In this document: piece by piece, positions 25,674 through 33,632 of the stretch
Numbering within the stretch: position 1 is the stretch's first letter
Layout: each line of letters starts with the position of its first letter
Assembly (NCBI RefSeq): GCF_015291625.1
Contig: NZ_CP030047.1
Coordinates: 3,720,001 to 3,784,000 of the forward strand
Direction: 5' to 3'
DNA length: 64,000 nucleotides
From: Bradyrhizobium sp. CCBAU 53421
Lineage (GTDB): Bacteria > Pseudomonadota > Alphaproteobacteria > Rhizobiales > Xanthobacteraceae
Program-made: the position numbers and the translations under genes
The notes under the pieces: model-generated
What the model saw: the letters and a program-made list of their open reading frames with translations, nothing else
Database searches by the model: none
What the model was told of the DNA's origin: nothing

Positions 25674-25949
25674 ATGCACGTTGCGGGATTCGTCGAGGCA
25701 TCGCGGCATCAGACATTCGGGGTTTGGTGCAACTCCGACGGCCGCATCCAATCGGAGCCCGGTAGCTACAGGCTATTTGAATACCTTCTCGAGAAAGGTC
25801 AATTGAAGGAAACGCCTCTCGACGAACTGGTTGTCGAGGCCATCGAAGAGGGCAGGAATGAACCCAATGATGATATTCTCGACATGTTTGGGGCCCTGCA
25901 TGACCGGCTTTTACGCGCTGCGAGCGCAGTCGCTGACGAGATTACCTAG
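25674..25949 (+). CDS. Small acidic protein of unknown function
   Basis: A 91-residue acidic protein with TGAGGAG seven bases before the ATG at 25674. It contains YRLFEYLLEKGQLKETPLDE and a helical, Asp/Glu-rich second half. No signal peptide or known motif is seen. The good ribosome-binding site is the main support. Confidence 0.5.
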   Translation: MHVAGFVEASRHQTFGVWCNSDGRIQSEPGSYRLFEYLLEKGQLKETPLDELVVEAIEEGRNEPNDDILDMFGALHDRLLRAASAVADEIT

Positions 25950-26127
25950 CGCAAGCAATGACATCCCGGCAAGCGTGCGCGGATGACCAACTCGAGGGTG
26001 CCACCAACGCCGCCTGCCTACCGACATCGAGTCTATGCGTACGTTCAGGCGTCACGCCAATGTGCGGTGATCGTTAGACCTCCGAAGGCGAGGCCAGCGC
26101 CGCCAAATGCCTTGGCCGGAGCATGGC

Positions 26128-26398
26128 GCGGACGCCGCGACCTTGCAGTGTGCGCTCGCCCGTCACACTGTCACGAAACCTCGCAACAGTGCGTCTGCTT
26201 AGTCCCCATTGGCAGCGATCGATTCCATCAGCGATACCAGCTGACGTTGCACGCTCTGATCCTTGATCTTGCTATACGCGCGCAGCAGCCGCAGGCTGAA
26301 GGCACTGTCCAAGAACAGGAGACGGTCAACCTCGCGCGCCTTGTTGTCGCCGTCGTAGAAGAAGGTGACCGGCACATCCAGCGCGGTCGAGATCTGCT
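26128..26398. repeat. 271-bp direct repeat, copy 1
   Basis: Matches 28580-28850 in the same orientation with a single difference seen by eye (C at 26206 region where copy 2 has T, changing Glu to Gly in the reading frame). The repeat covers the 3' half of an XRE-family regulator gene and its downstream flank. The sharp ends show a recent duplication. Confidence 0.9.
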
Positions 26399-26402
26399 CG
26401 AG
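26199..26402 (-). pseudogene. Truncated copy of XRE-family regulator (C-terminal half only)
   Basis: The - strand frame reads EQISTALDVPVTFFYDGDNK to the end SLMESIAANGD, near-identical to residues 65-131 of the regulator encoded at 28651-29046, but the helix-turn-helix half is missing because the repeat stops at 26398. No start codon with a ribosome-binding site is present at the break, so this copy is not expected to bind DNA. Confidence 0.8.
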
Positions 26403-26655
26403 TTTGGACTTCGTGTAACGCTGATCGAGCGACGGCATGAGATCGGTCGTGGTCCAGCCTATCACACCAACAATCCCGAACATGTCCTGAATGTTCGCGC
26501 CGCGAACATGAGGGCGCTGCCGGACGACCCGAGCATTTCTGGCGCTGGCTTTCGAACCGCTCAGAGGAGGCGCTGTGTCCCGATCCATATTGCTTCGTGC
26601 CGCGGCGGACCTACGGCGATTATCTTGCATGGCTTTCGTCCGCAGTTACGGTGCA
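26399..26655 (+). pseudogene. Fragment of an FAD-NAD(P)-binding family protein
   Basis: Beginning exactly at the end of the 271-bp repeat, the + strand reads GLRVTLIERRHEIGRGPAYH, NPEHVLNVRAANMRALPDDP, then after a one-base shift near 26525 EHFWRWLSNRSEEALCPDPY and CFVPRRTYGDYLAWL. This is the segment after the Rossmann GxGxxG motif in FAD-NAD(P)-binding (NAD_binding_9-type) proteins. Both ends are missing, so it is a relic. Confidence 0.75.
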
Positions 26656-26881
26656 GCGGCCCATCGAGCTCTTCGAGCCGCGCAAATGCATTAAGATGAT
26701 TCACACTTCCCTGATCATCTTTGTCGTCCGTTCGGTTCGGTTCGGTTCGTACAAAGAATCGACTTGCACTGTTATTGTTCTCTTTGCTCCCTTCGCATGG
26801 AGTCGGTTCCGGCCCCATTGCCTTCAGCCGCATACGCGATCCTTCGTTAAGTCAACTCTGAGTGATTTCGGCGGTTGTTGT

Positions 26882-27076
26882 ATGAAAAAGAGCGATGTTT
26901 CGTGCCCGAAGTGCGGCGCCGGCTTCCGACGTATAGAGCTTTCGTCTCGGCCTGGGACCAAGGGTGATTACCGCTGCCCTGTTTGCAACACCGTGCTGGA
27001 GGTTTTCGACGGCAACAGTTTGGTGGCGGTTCGTCTCACTGTTCAGCCGGTGACAACGAGAAGCGACGGTTCCTAA
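26882..27076 (+). CDS. Small zinc-ribbon protein
   Basis: A 64-residue protein with two C-x2-C knuckles, CPKCG at residues 8-12 and CPVC near residue 32, separated by about 20 residues, a typical zinc ribbon. The remainder (LEVFDGNSLVAVRLTVQ) is beta-like. No strong ribosome-binding site precedes the ATG. Similar short zinc-ribbon proteins are common hypothetical genes in Bradyrhizobium; function unknown. Confidence 0.65.
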   Translation: MKKSDVSCPKCGAGFRRIELSSRPGTKGDYRCPVCNTVLEVFDGNSLVAVRLTVQPVTTRSDGS

Positions 27077-27273
27077 CTAGCTCTTCCGCCCGAAGGGCAA
27101 GGGGCTTGCGGCCATAGGGGCGCGGCGGGCCGCCTTAGGTCCGCTGCGAATGACCCATATGAGACATGCGCGGGATGTGCCCCCCGCACAAAGCCACTGG
27201 AAAAAACGCGCAGACATCGTTGGCGACGATATCGTTCCGTGCAATGCTCTTGCTCTGCACTGATGACGTCAGC

Positions 27274-27284
27274 GGGGGGGGGGG
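27274..27284 (+). repeat. Run of 11 G at the ribosome-binding site of the 27286 gene
   Basis: An uninterrupted G11 tract ends two bases before the ATG at 27286, exactly where a Shine-Dalgarno sequence should be. Slippage in this tract would change the spacing or strength of the site, so it is a candidate switch for translation. Confidence 0.7.
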
Positions 27285-27285
27285 C

Positions 27286-28263
27286 ATGATCAGGCAATTT
27301 GTGACTGCAGGTGCCATTTTTGCGACAATCATCGGGTCCGCCACGGCTCAGGTTGCGCGGTTAGAAGTCCACGCTATCTCGACGGTGACCCTCAGCGATT
27401 CAGATTTCTTGGCGGGTCGGAGCGGCGGCCAACCGGTGACCATAGCTGGTGAGCTGCGTATTCCGAAGGCTGGCACCGACAAATTGCCTGCCGTCGTTCT
27501 ACTCCATGGTTCGGGTGGTATCGGCGGCATCGGAAGCATGATTGACGAGTGGTCGAGAGAGTTGAACCAACTCGGCATCGCGACATTGGCCGTCGACAGC
27601 TTCGCCAGTAGAGGGATCACTTCAACGGTAATTAGTCAGGCTCAACTTGGTCGCCTCAACATGGTTGCCGATGCCTATCGGGCTCTCGACCTGTTGGCCA
27701 AGCATCCCCGAATCGATTCGAATCGTGTTGCTATAATGGGCTTTTCCAGGGGTGGACAGTCGGCCCTGTACTCGGCGATGAACCGACTGTACGGGACGCT
27801 CGGTCCAGCCAACAACCTGCGCTTCGCAGCACATATTGCCTTCTATCCAGATTGCACGACTACTTACCTCGGAGATGCTGACGTGAGTGACAAGCCCATT
27901 CGCATGCTCCACGGCACCTCAGACAATTACAACCCCGTTGCCCCGTGTCGTGCGTACGCGCAGCGACTGACGGACGACCACCGCGACGTCAAGCTGATTG
28001 AGTATCCGGGCGTCTATCACGTGTTCGATGCTCCGGCTTTCCGGACACCCCTTATCTCAAAGGGAGCAACAACAACTCGCCGCTGCCAGCTCATGGAAGG
28101 CGACGACCACCAGATAATCAACCGTGAAACGCAGAAGCCATTCGCGTATAGCGATGCTTGCGTCGAGAGAGATCCGACGCTCGCCTACAACGAATCCGCA
28201 AGCAGCCAGGCTCGCGTATTCGTTCGAGGGTTCCTAACGGAGGTTTTCCAACTTAAACAATAA
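27286..28263 (+). CDS. Exported dienelactone-hydrolase-like alpha/beta hydrolase
   Basis: The 325-residue protein has a signal peptide (FVTAGAIFATIIGSATAQ), an oxyanion/strand region PAVVLLHGSGG, nucleophile elbow IMGFSRGGQSAL (G-x-S-x-G), an Asp in MLHGTSDNYNPVAP and the catalytic His in YPGVYHVFDAP, so the triad is complete. It fits the dienelactone hydrolase family, acting on esters or lactones in the periplasm. The start is ATG 27286, reached after the G11 tract. It lies between the two copies of the 271-bp repeat with the zinc-ribbon gene. Confidence 0.85.
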   Translation: MIRQFVTAGAIFATIIGSATAQVARLEVHAISTVTLSDSDFLAGRSGGQPVTIAGELRIPKAGTDKLPAVVLLHGSGGIGGIGSMIDEWSRELNQLGIATLAVDSFASRGITSTVISQAQLGRLNMVADAYRALDLLAKHPRIDSNRVAIMGFSRGGQSALYSAMNRLYGTLGPANNLRFAAHIAFYPDCTTTYLGDADVSDKPIRMLHGTSDNYNPVAPCRAYAQRLTDDHRDVKLIEYPGVYHVFDAPAFRTPLISKGATTTRRCQLMEGDDHQIINRETQKPFAYSDACVERDPTLAYNESASSQARVFVRGFLTEVFQLKQ

Positions 28264-28368
28264 GGGCAGTTCAGCTCTTGGCCCATCGCGACATTTGCTG
28301 TAATTGCACAAACGCGGTCGGTATCGGACTGGGGGTGGACATCGGCGAAATTTATGAGTACGCGCCCA

Positions 28369-28575
28369 CTACTTTGGCAGAACTGGTTTGTTCTGCCGTT
28401 TTTCACGGATTCGTCTTCTGCAGTATGGGCATCGCTGCGATGGCAGCCGAAGGATGAGATCGACGATGGCGTGACGTACTGCGGGTTGGCTGAGGCGGAG
28501 GCCCGTTGATTCTTTTTTCCGCCCCGCGTGTGCGAGGCGACGGTGTTGCAAGAGGGCGTAGGCGATCATGGTCAT
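28369..28575 (-). pseudogene. C-terminal remnant of an IS701-type transposase
   Basis: The - strand frame begins MTMIAYALLQHRRLAHAGRK and continues QPAVRHAIVDLILRL and CPYCRR. The M-x-x-I-A-Y-x-x-L-Q-H-R-R-L ending is characteristic of IS701-type DDE transposases. The catalytic domain is absent. It ends directly next to the start of repeat copy 2, suggesting that the insertion element took part in the rearrangement. Confidence 0.6.
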
Positions 28576-28579
28576 TAGG

Positions 28580-28850
28580 GCGGACGCCGCGACCTTGCAG
28601 TGTGCGCTCGCCCGTCACACTGTCACGAAACCTCGCAACAGTGCGTCTGCTTAGTCCTCATTGGCAGCGATCGATTCCATCAGCGATACCAGCTGACGTT
28701 GCACGCTCTGATCCTTGATCTTGCTATACGCGCGCAGCAGCCGCAGGCTGAAGGCACTGTCCAAGAACAGGAGACGGTCAACCTCGCGCGCCTTGTTGTC
28801 GCCGTCGTAGAAGAAGGTGACCGGCACATCCAGCGCGGTCGAGATCTGCT
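28580..28850. repeat. 271-bp direct repeat, copy 2
   Basis: Same orientation and near-identical sequence to 26128-26398. This copy is continuous with the intact regulator gene (28651-29046), so it is the likely parent. The two copies bracket the FAD-NAD(P) fragment, the zinc-ribbon gene, the alpha/beta hydrolase gene and the IS701 remnant. Confidence 0.9.
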
Positions 28851-29046
28851 GAAGGCGGGCAGCGCCGACGCGGTTGACGCCCTTCTCATACTTCTGGACC
28901 TGCTGGAAGCTGATGCCAAGCTTGTCGCCGAGTTCAGCCTGGGAAATCTTCTGCTCGACACGGCGCAGGCGAATCCGCTTACCCAGCTCGATGTCCGGCT
29001 TGCCGGCACTGCGCTGCTTCATCTTCTTTGCTGTTGATCTGCTCAT
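28651..29046 (-). CDS. XRE-family transcriptional regulator
   Basis: A 131-residue regulator with a lambda-repressor-like helix-turn-helix at residues about 20-75: GKRIRLRRVEQKISQAELGD, KLGISFQQVQKYEKGVNRVG and STALDVPVTFFYDG. The C-terminal 50 residues are helical (RLLRAYSKIKDQSVQRQLVSL). This layout is common in rhizobial XRE proteins that end in an L-x-x-A-x-x-x-I-x-x-x-x-x-R segment. GAAGGA lies 11-12 bases before the ATG. Its targets are unknown. Confidence 0.88.
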   Translation of the reverse strand: MSRSTAKKMKQRSAGKPDIELGKRIRLRRVEQKISQAELGDKLGISFQQVQKYEKGVNRVGAARLQQISTALDVPVTFFYDGDNKAREVDRLLFLDSAFSLRLLRAYSKIKDQSVQRQLVSLMESIAANED

Positions 29047-29434
29047 TTTAGTGATCGTCCTTCAATCGGCAAGTCTTCGCCGGGACAAGTGGGAAATTCG
29101 TCCATGACGTCCTGCGCTAAAGTTCGCGAAGATCGTCAGCTCATAGTGAGAACCGCGATCTCCATACGCATCTGCGCGCTAGAAATGCGCCTGATACCGA
29201 CGCGGTCGATTACCAGAAGTCGATCGCGTCAAGGCGTCAATTGACACCCCGCCCTTCGCATTTGGCAGAATATCGAGCGGAGTACAACTATCGCGGGTCA
29301 CGGATTCTACCCGCATGCTTACTGGCAGCACAGAGATTCCCGTATTCCTACGGGGTTTTGCGCTCGCAACGTCCGCGTTGCCGCCGCGCGTCCGGGTATA
29401 CGATTGATGGGGTGACCACGGTCGCCGGCTCGCC
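29047..29434. other. Intergenic stretch without a supported gene
   Basis: About 390 bp upstream of the XRE gene and downstream of the SLATT-like gene. Open frames exist on both strands without ribosome-binding sites or motifs. It presumably holds the regulator promoter; none is clear by eye. Confidence 0.4.
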
Positions 29435-29902
29435 TCAAGCATCGCCAAGCGATTTTGGTTTGGGCAACCTGACGTTCAGTCCGCCAGACTGTGAGCTCAG
29501 GGTGCGCTCCCACTCCTTGGACATCTTTGACTGTAAGTCCCGGAATTGTTTGCTGAGGCCAGCAAGGGCATCAGGAGTGGGGGCGGAGCCGTGTTCGTAT
29601 ACAAACTGGAGGCGGATTCCGTCCAACTCCGCTCTCATGCGATCTTGCCACCCTTGCGCTTTCACGCAGTGCAAGGTTTGAGTTAAAACTGATCCCATCG
29701 TCGTAAAACCGCCAAGGACGCCGGCAAGCAACGCTTGACCCGCGGACCCGGCCGCCAGAGATAGCAATCCGCAGGCCCCGGATACGATGACGATGAGCTG
29801 ATGCCACCGTGCATCCTTTGAGTAAGCTTTGGCGTGCTTGTCCATGGCGGCCTGAATCTTCGCCAAGAACTCGTCTGCTAGTTGTTCCGGCGTTTTTAAC
29901 AC
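29435..29902 (-). CDS. SLATT-like two-transmembrane protein
   Basis: A 155-residue protein with an N-terminal helix, two closely spaced hydrophobic segments (LIVIVSGACGLLSLAAG and ALLAGVLGGFTTMGSVLT) and a long C-terminal amphipathic helix. This hairpin-plus-helix layout is that of SLATT-type proteins, which act as membrane effectors in nucleotide-signalling conflict systems; the assignment is by layout, not by close motif match. The start is GTG 29902 with GGGAGG five bases upstream. It is third in a - strand cassette with a DUF2235 protein 34 bp upstream. Confidence 0.7.
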   Translation of the reverse strand: MLKTPEQLADEFLAKIQAAMDKHAKAYSKDARWHQLIVIVSGACGLLSLAAGSAGQALLAGVLGGFTTMGSVLTQTLHCVKAQGWQDRMRAELDGIRLQFVYEHGSAPTPDALAGLSKQFRDLQSKMSKEWERTLSSQSGGLNVRLPKPKSLGDA

Positions 29903-29936
29903 AGTGGCCTCCCAACGTTCATGGCCCTGGCCACTC

Positions 29937-31472
29937 TTACGAGGGCGGATAGTAGATCTTGAACTCGTCGTGATGCCTCATGGACTCAGGCCTGTATGGG
30001 CCGCGTCCGGCACACTGGGTCACTTCGTCCAATTTGAACCGTTGCCGGACGGAAGGATGGACGCGAGCGTCATACGGTATCTTCCGGAATTCTTCCTCCC
30101 AATTGAGGCGGCTAAGCCACCCACGGAGCCATTTCATCCAACCCGGCAATTTCTCCATGTACCCATCGATGGTGTCTCGCATGCCTGCGAGTTCGCAATG
30201 CTGGACACCGTCATGGTGAGGGTAAAGGTTCAAAGGGGTGCCGGCGCCGCCGGTGTTCTCCAGCTTGATGCCGTTCACGAACACGGGACCAAGCGTCAAG
30301 CCGTCGGGTATGGAGGTAGCCTCTTCAATCATCCAGGCGAGAGCGTTGTCCGAGAGCCTCGACTCCGCTTCGGGATAGCTACCGCCGATATCGGAGTGAT
30401 TGCCCGCGAACCACATCTGCACCAATTTGGGCGGTCCTTCGGCGTTCGGCTTGGCCGCTGGATCGTCGGCGACAGTGCCCCACGGCACTCGCTGGAAATC
30501 CTTCCGGTTCTCGTCGATCGCGTTCGCGGCACGGCCGAAACGCACGTAGACGCTTAACAGACGGTCGAAGTTCTCGTCCTTCCACTCCGCGTAGTGTTCG
30601 CGCGGAGGATCTCCAGGATTCGGAAAGTCGCGGATAACCTTGAGGCGCGATTGCTTCTGACGATGCATCCAGTAGCCACCGAGACCGACTACCGTGAGAG
30701 CGAGCAGACCCCACCAACTAGGCCAGAATGGGAGCCATCTATCGACGAACCACGCCACAAGGAGGGCCGGGAAAGCCGCAACCACGGCAACTGTCAAAGC
30801 AAAAGCCAATGCGAGTCCGGCTTGGATGATAAAACGACGGAGACCCTTGGCTCCCAGGGAAGCCACCGTGTCGAAGACGCCGATGAAGTAGGGAGCCACG
30901 TTGGAGTTGAAGTCTCCGTCCGATCCATACTTCTCGCGAAATCGCCGAGCCTGTTCTTCGCGTTCGGCCGCGTACTGAGCACGGGGATACCCGGCGCCAT
31001 GCTCGAGCACCACTGTGACCGCCTCAATGGCGATGTCGTCCACCTGCTTCCGGAAGCGCGTCAGGGGACCCGTCGGGGTCTTCGTCGGCACCCCGCATAA
31101 CATGAGCAGATTCGCCAGGCTGCGGACGGTGTAGGCACCCCGACTGAAGCCGATGAGGAATACCCGATCACCGGGTTCGTAGTGGTTGATGATGAAGGCA
31201 TAACAATCGGCGATATTTTTGACGATACCGTTGCCGATGACCGAACCGAGCAGTTTCTGGACGAAGCGCCACGGGGCGCTCAGGGCGGTCGCCCCGATAT
31301 CGGTGCCGAGCCCCGGGTCGTAGAATGCCACTTGCTCATGAGGATCGATGGGATTCTCTGGCCCCGTCCGCGATGCGCGATACATCTTGTAAACATTGCT
31401 GACCCGCTGCTCAGGCCGCACGCCGCCGTCTTGGCCGGTGCCGTCCGAATAGACCACAATATTCTTCGCCAC
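29937..31472 (-). CDS. DUF2235 alpha/beta hydrolase with membrane segments (Tle1-like)
   Basis: The 511-residue protein starts KNIVVYSDGTGQDGG, the usual DUF2235 beginning, and has the nucleophile elbow FLIGFSRGAYTVRSLANLL (G-x-S-x-G), the Asp in FIGVFDTVASLG, and a late WFAGNHSDIGGSYPEAE with the catalytic His. Two hydrophobic helices lie at about residues 215-270 in the middle, unlike soluble Tle1 phospholipases. Start is GTG 31472 with GGAGG eight bases upstream. DUF2235 enzymes include type VI secretion phospholipases, but no secretion genes are seen here. It is flanked by membrane protein genes on both sides in one operon. Confidence 0.88.
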   Translation of the reverse strand: MAKNIVVYSDGTGQDGGVRPEQRVSNVYKMYRASRTGPENPIDPHEQVAFYDPGLGTDIGATALSAPWRFVQKLLGSVIGNGIVKNIADCYAFIINHYEPGDRVFLIGFSRGAYTVRSLANLLMLCGVPTKTPTGPLTRFRKQVDDIAIEAVTVVLEHGAGYPRAQYAAEREEQARRFREKYGSDGDFNSNVAPYFIGVFDTVASLGAKGLRRFIIQAGLALAFALTVAVVAAFPALLVAWFVDRWLPFWPSWWGLLALTVVGLGGYWMHRQKQSRLKVIRDFPNPGDPPREHYAEWKDENFDRLLSVYVRFGRAANAIDENRKDFQRVPWGTVADDPAAKPNAEGPPKLVQMWFAGNHSDIGGSYPEAESRLSDNALAWMIEEATSIPDGLTLGPVFVNGIKLENTGGAGTPLNLYPHHDGVQHCELAGMRDTIDGYMEKLPGWMKWLRGWLSRLNWEEEFRKIPYDARVHPSVRQRFKLDEVTQCAGRGPYRPESMRHHDEFKIYYPPS

Positions 31473-31508
31473 GAAGGTACCCTCCAGGTCGCTTGTCGCC
31501 GTTGTGTG

Positions 31509-32894
31509 TCAGCTCGCTTCCGTCGCAGGCAGATCGGAGAACAGGTCGCGCAGCGGACGTCCCAGGTAAGCAGAAACCAGTTTTTGCTGGTCTGGAGACA
31601 CCTTCTCGTTGCCGGAAAACAGCTTCCGAACTTCCTCCCCATCCATTTCCAGGAGGCGTGCCATTCCGTCGATGTCGCGACTTGCGGCCTTGAGCGCCTC
31701 GTCCAGGTCGACGCGGCTGTAGCGTGGGCTGTAGTCGGCACCGCCGACGCTTCGAAGCAGAGAGCTGGCGACCCCACGGATTGCCGCCATCGACCGATCT
31801 GACATCAATCCCGAAACGACCGCCAGCAACGAGATGAAATAGGGGTTTAGCGGGGCGTTGCCGGCGAGCTTTCCCGTGTCGGCAAGGACCGGCACTCCGG
31901 CCTTAGCGATAATGAACATGACAATGGCCAGGACGGCACCGAACGCGAGCCGAAGGGGGTATTCGCCAAACGAAAGTGAATCCTGATCGTTGCTGATGAA
32001 CGCGGCGAGGAGGCTTAGGGCGCTGCCGAGCACTCCCATCGAAATGAGCAGCGACAGGACGACCATATCGTTCGTCCACAGTGCTACGGTGTAGACCGCG
32101 CCGCCCCAGACGCTGGAGAGGGACGACAGTTCAGCGGTGATGTTGACGATGCGTTCCACGAGTTCGGGTGCGGTTGTCGAATTGGAATCCCCGAAGAGCT
32201 TAGCGGCCGCCTGCTCGCGATCTTGTCGCTGTTCCTGAAGACTAGCGATCCAGCTCTCCTTGCCCTTTATTTTGGCTTCGTTCGTTTCAACGGTTGCGCG
32301 GAGTTCTACGTTCTCGATGTAGCGCTTCCTCATCGCAGCAAGTTCGCTGCCGAACTGTTTCTGCAGATCGTCGCGGGACAGGAGCAATTCGACCTGGGTC
32401 AGGAGGTCAGAGACGCTCGAGGAGTTTTCTGGCGCCGAGGTCGCAGAAATCGAGGCCAGTTGACCCGACGCGGCAGTCGCTTTTTGCTTCAGAGATCTGA
32501 CGTCCTCGGCAAGGCGGGTAGCCTCGCTTAGCTGCTCGGCCGCGAGCACCAGATTGTTTTGCCGGTCTTTTGCGAGGTTTATCCTGTCTTGCGCGATGCC
32601 TTCGCGCAGCTTTCTGATCGCCTCTGGCCAATTTTTGAAGTCCTCTCGAAACTGATCGACCCGCCAGATCGTCAGAGGAGCTCCATTAAGGCTCAGCTCG
32701 GCGATCCGCGACTGAAACTGGGCGGCCGAAAAGAAGGTCACCGCGCTTGCTGCGGAGAGGGCGACGAGGAGTGCCAATACAATGCCGCCCAAAACGCGAA
32801 CGGGCCGGAAGTCGCCAAGATAGCGCTTCACCCAACCATCGTGCTCGGGCGCGGTCTTTACATGTGGTGTTAAAGTATCGGACGCATCGCTCAT
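31509..32894 (-). CDS. Coiled-coil membrane protein of unknown function with an HTH-like tail
   Basis: A 461-residue protein: one transmembrane helix (VLGGIVLALLVALSAASAV), a coiled-coil region of about 200 residues, three further hydrophobic helices (residues about 270-365) and a cytoplasmic C-terminal 90 residues. The tail GMARLLEMDGEEVRKLFSGN and SPDQQKLVSAYLGRPLRDLF resembles the end of an XRE-type helix-turn-helix. The start is ATG 32894 with AAGGA upstream; a longer frame is unlikely. It is the first gene of the cassette with the DUF2235 hydrolase (36 bp downstream). Function unknown; a membrane sensor is a reasonable guess. Confidence 0.8.
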   Translation of the reverse strand: MSDASDTLTPHVKTAPEHDGWVKRYLGDFRPVRVLGGIVLALLVALSAASAVTFFSAAQFQSRIAELSLNGAPLTIWRVDQFREDFKNWPEAIRKLREGIAQDRINLAKDRQNNLVLAAEQLSEATRLAEDVRSLKQKATAASGQLASISATSAPENSSSVSDLLTQVELLLSRDDLQKQFGSELAAMRKRYIENVELRATVETNEAKIKGKESWIASLQEQRQDREQAAAKLFGDSNSTTAPELVERIVNITAELSSLSSVWGGAVYTVALWTNDMVVLSLLISMGVLGSALSLLAAFISNDQDSLSFGEYPLRLAFGAVLAIVMFIIAKAGVPVLADTGKLAGNAPLNPYFISLLAVVSGLMSDRSMAAIRGVASSLLRSVGGADYSPRYSRVDLDEALKAASRDIDGMARLLEMDGEEVRKLFSGNEKVSPDQQKLVSAYLGRPLRDLFSDLPATEAS

Positions 32895-33632
32895 TTGGGG
32901 GTGTCCTTCCGTGCGCATTTTTGCGCACATCCCGATCTGCAATTCTAAGGTGCTGTAATGAAGATTCAAAACCGTCGTACCCTAACGCATCGGGGCAGGT
33001 GCCCAGTGGGCTGTCAAGCACCAACCTTCTTTTTTTGTTTAACAGTCGCCGGTGGTGGAGCGTCGTGCAAACCTCGCCAGAGCATCACCGCTTTACGCCG
33101 ATAGATTCGAGCTCCTTCTTAGCCACTCGGTAACCGTGCCCCTGCGCTTCGCCAGCCCAGAGAGAAAATCGAACTCTCGCTCGAACCGCGAGACTTCCTC
33201 GGTGGGGCGACCACGACTGTAGGGTAGCCCAACCTAAATTAAGCTTGTGTGGATCAGATGGCGTTCGTGTTCGACGCACAATCTTTGTACGATGCGGACA
33301 AAACCGCGCGCGCATGTAGCGCGGTCTGCTCTCGGTCGATCATGCCGATCTTCTCGTAGATGAGAGGAGAGGAATTAACGTGCGCCCGAGTGAGCGAACC
33401 GCTCACGCAGGAACTCTCGTCAGCTGTTTCACAACTTGCCTGTTGATCAAGTGAACGAGTCCGCCAAATGTACATGTGGCCGTAACAGAAGATGAGCATA
33501 ACTGTTGCTTGTGCCGTTGATCATCAGGCTCTAGGTCGTGTTTTTGCGTGACATCAGCCAAAGGTTGCGCTAGTAAGATGGAGCGTTTAGTCGCTGAGCC
33601 TGCATCCTGAGTTTGCTTCTTCGGGGAGTGAA
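32895..33632. other. Divergent intergenic region
   Basis: About 740 bp between the - strand DUF2235 cassette and the + strand oxidase operon. No supported gene; it must contain both promoters. A T-arm-like sequence near 33165 was examined for a tRNA and not accepted. Confidence 0.45.

Noticed and set aside
27118..27200. Conserved-looking intergenic sequence with an NdeI-like palindrome (CCATATGAGAC)
   Set aside because: It recalls sequences common between Bradyrhizobium genes, but no second copy is seen in this window and no repeat structure could be defined.
33150..33250. Possible tRNA on the - strand (a GAGAG-TTCGATT-TTCTC T-arm-like hairpin)
   Set aside because: No matching acceptor stem, anticodon arm or D-arm could be drawn in the surrounding sequence, so only one arm is present.
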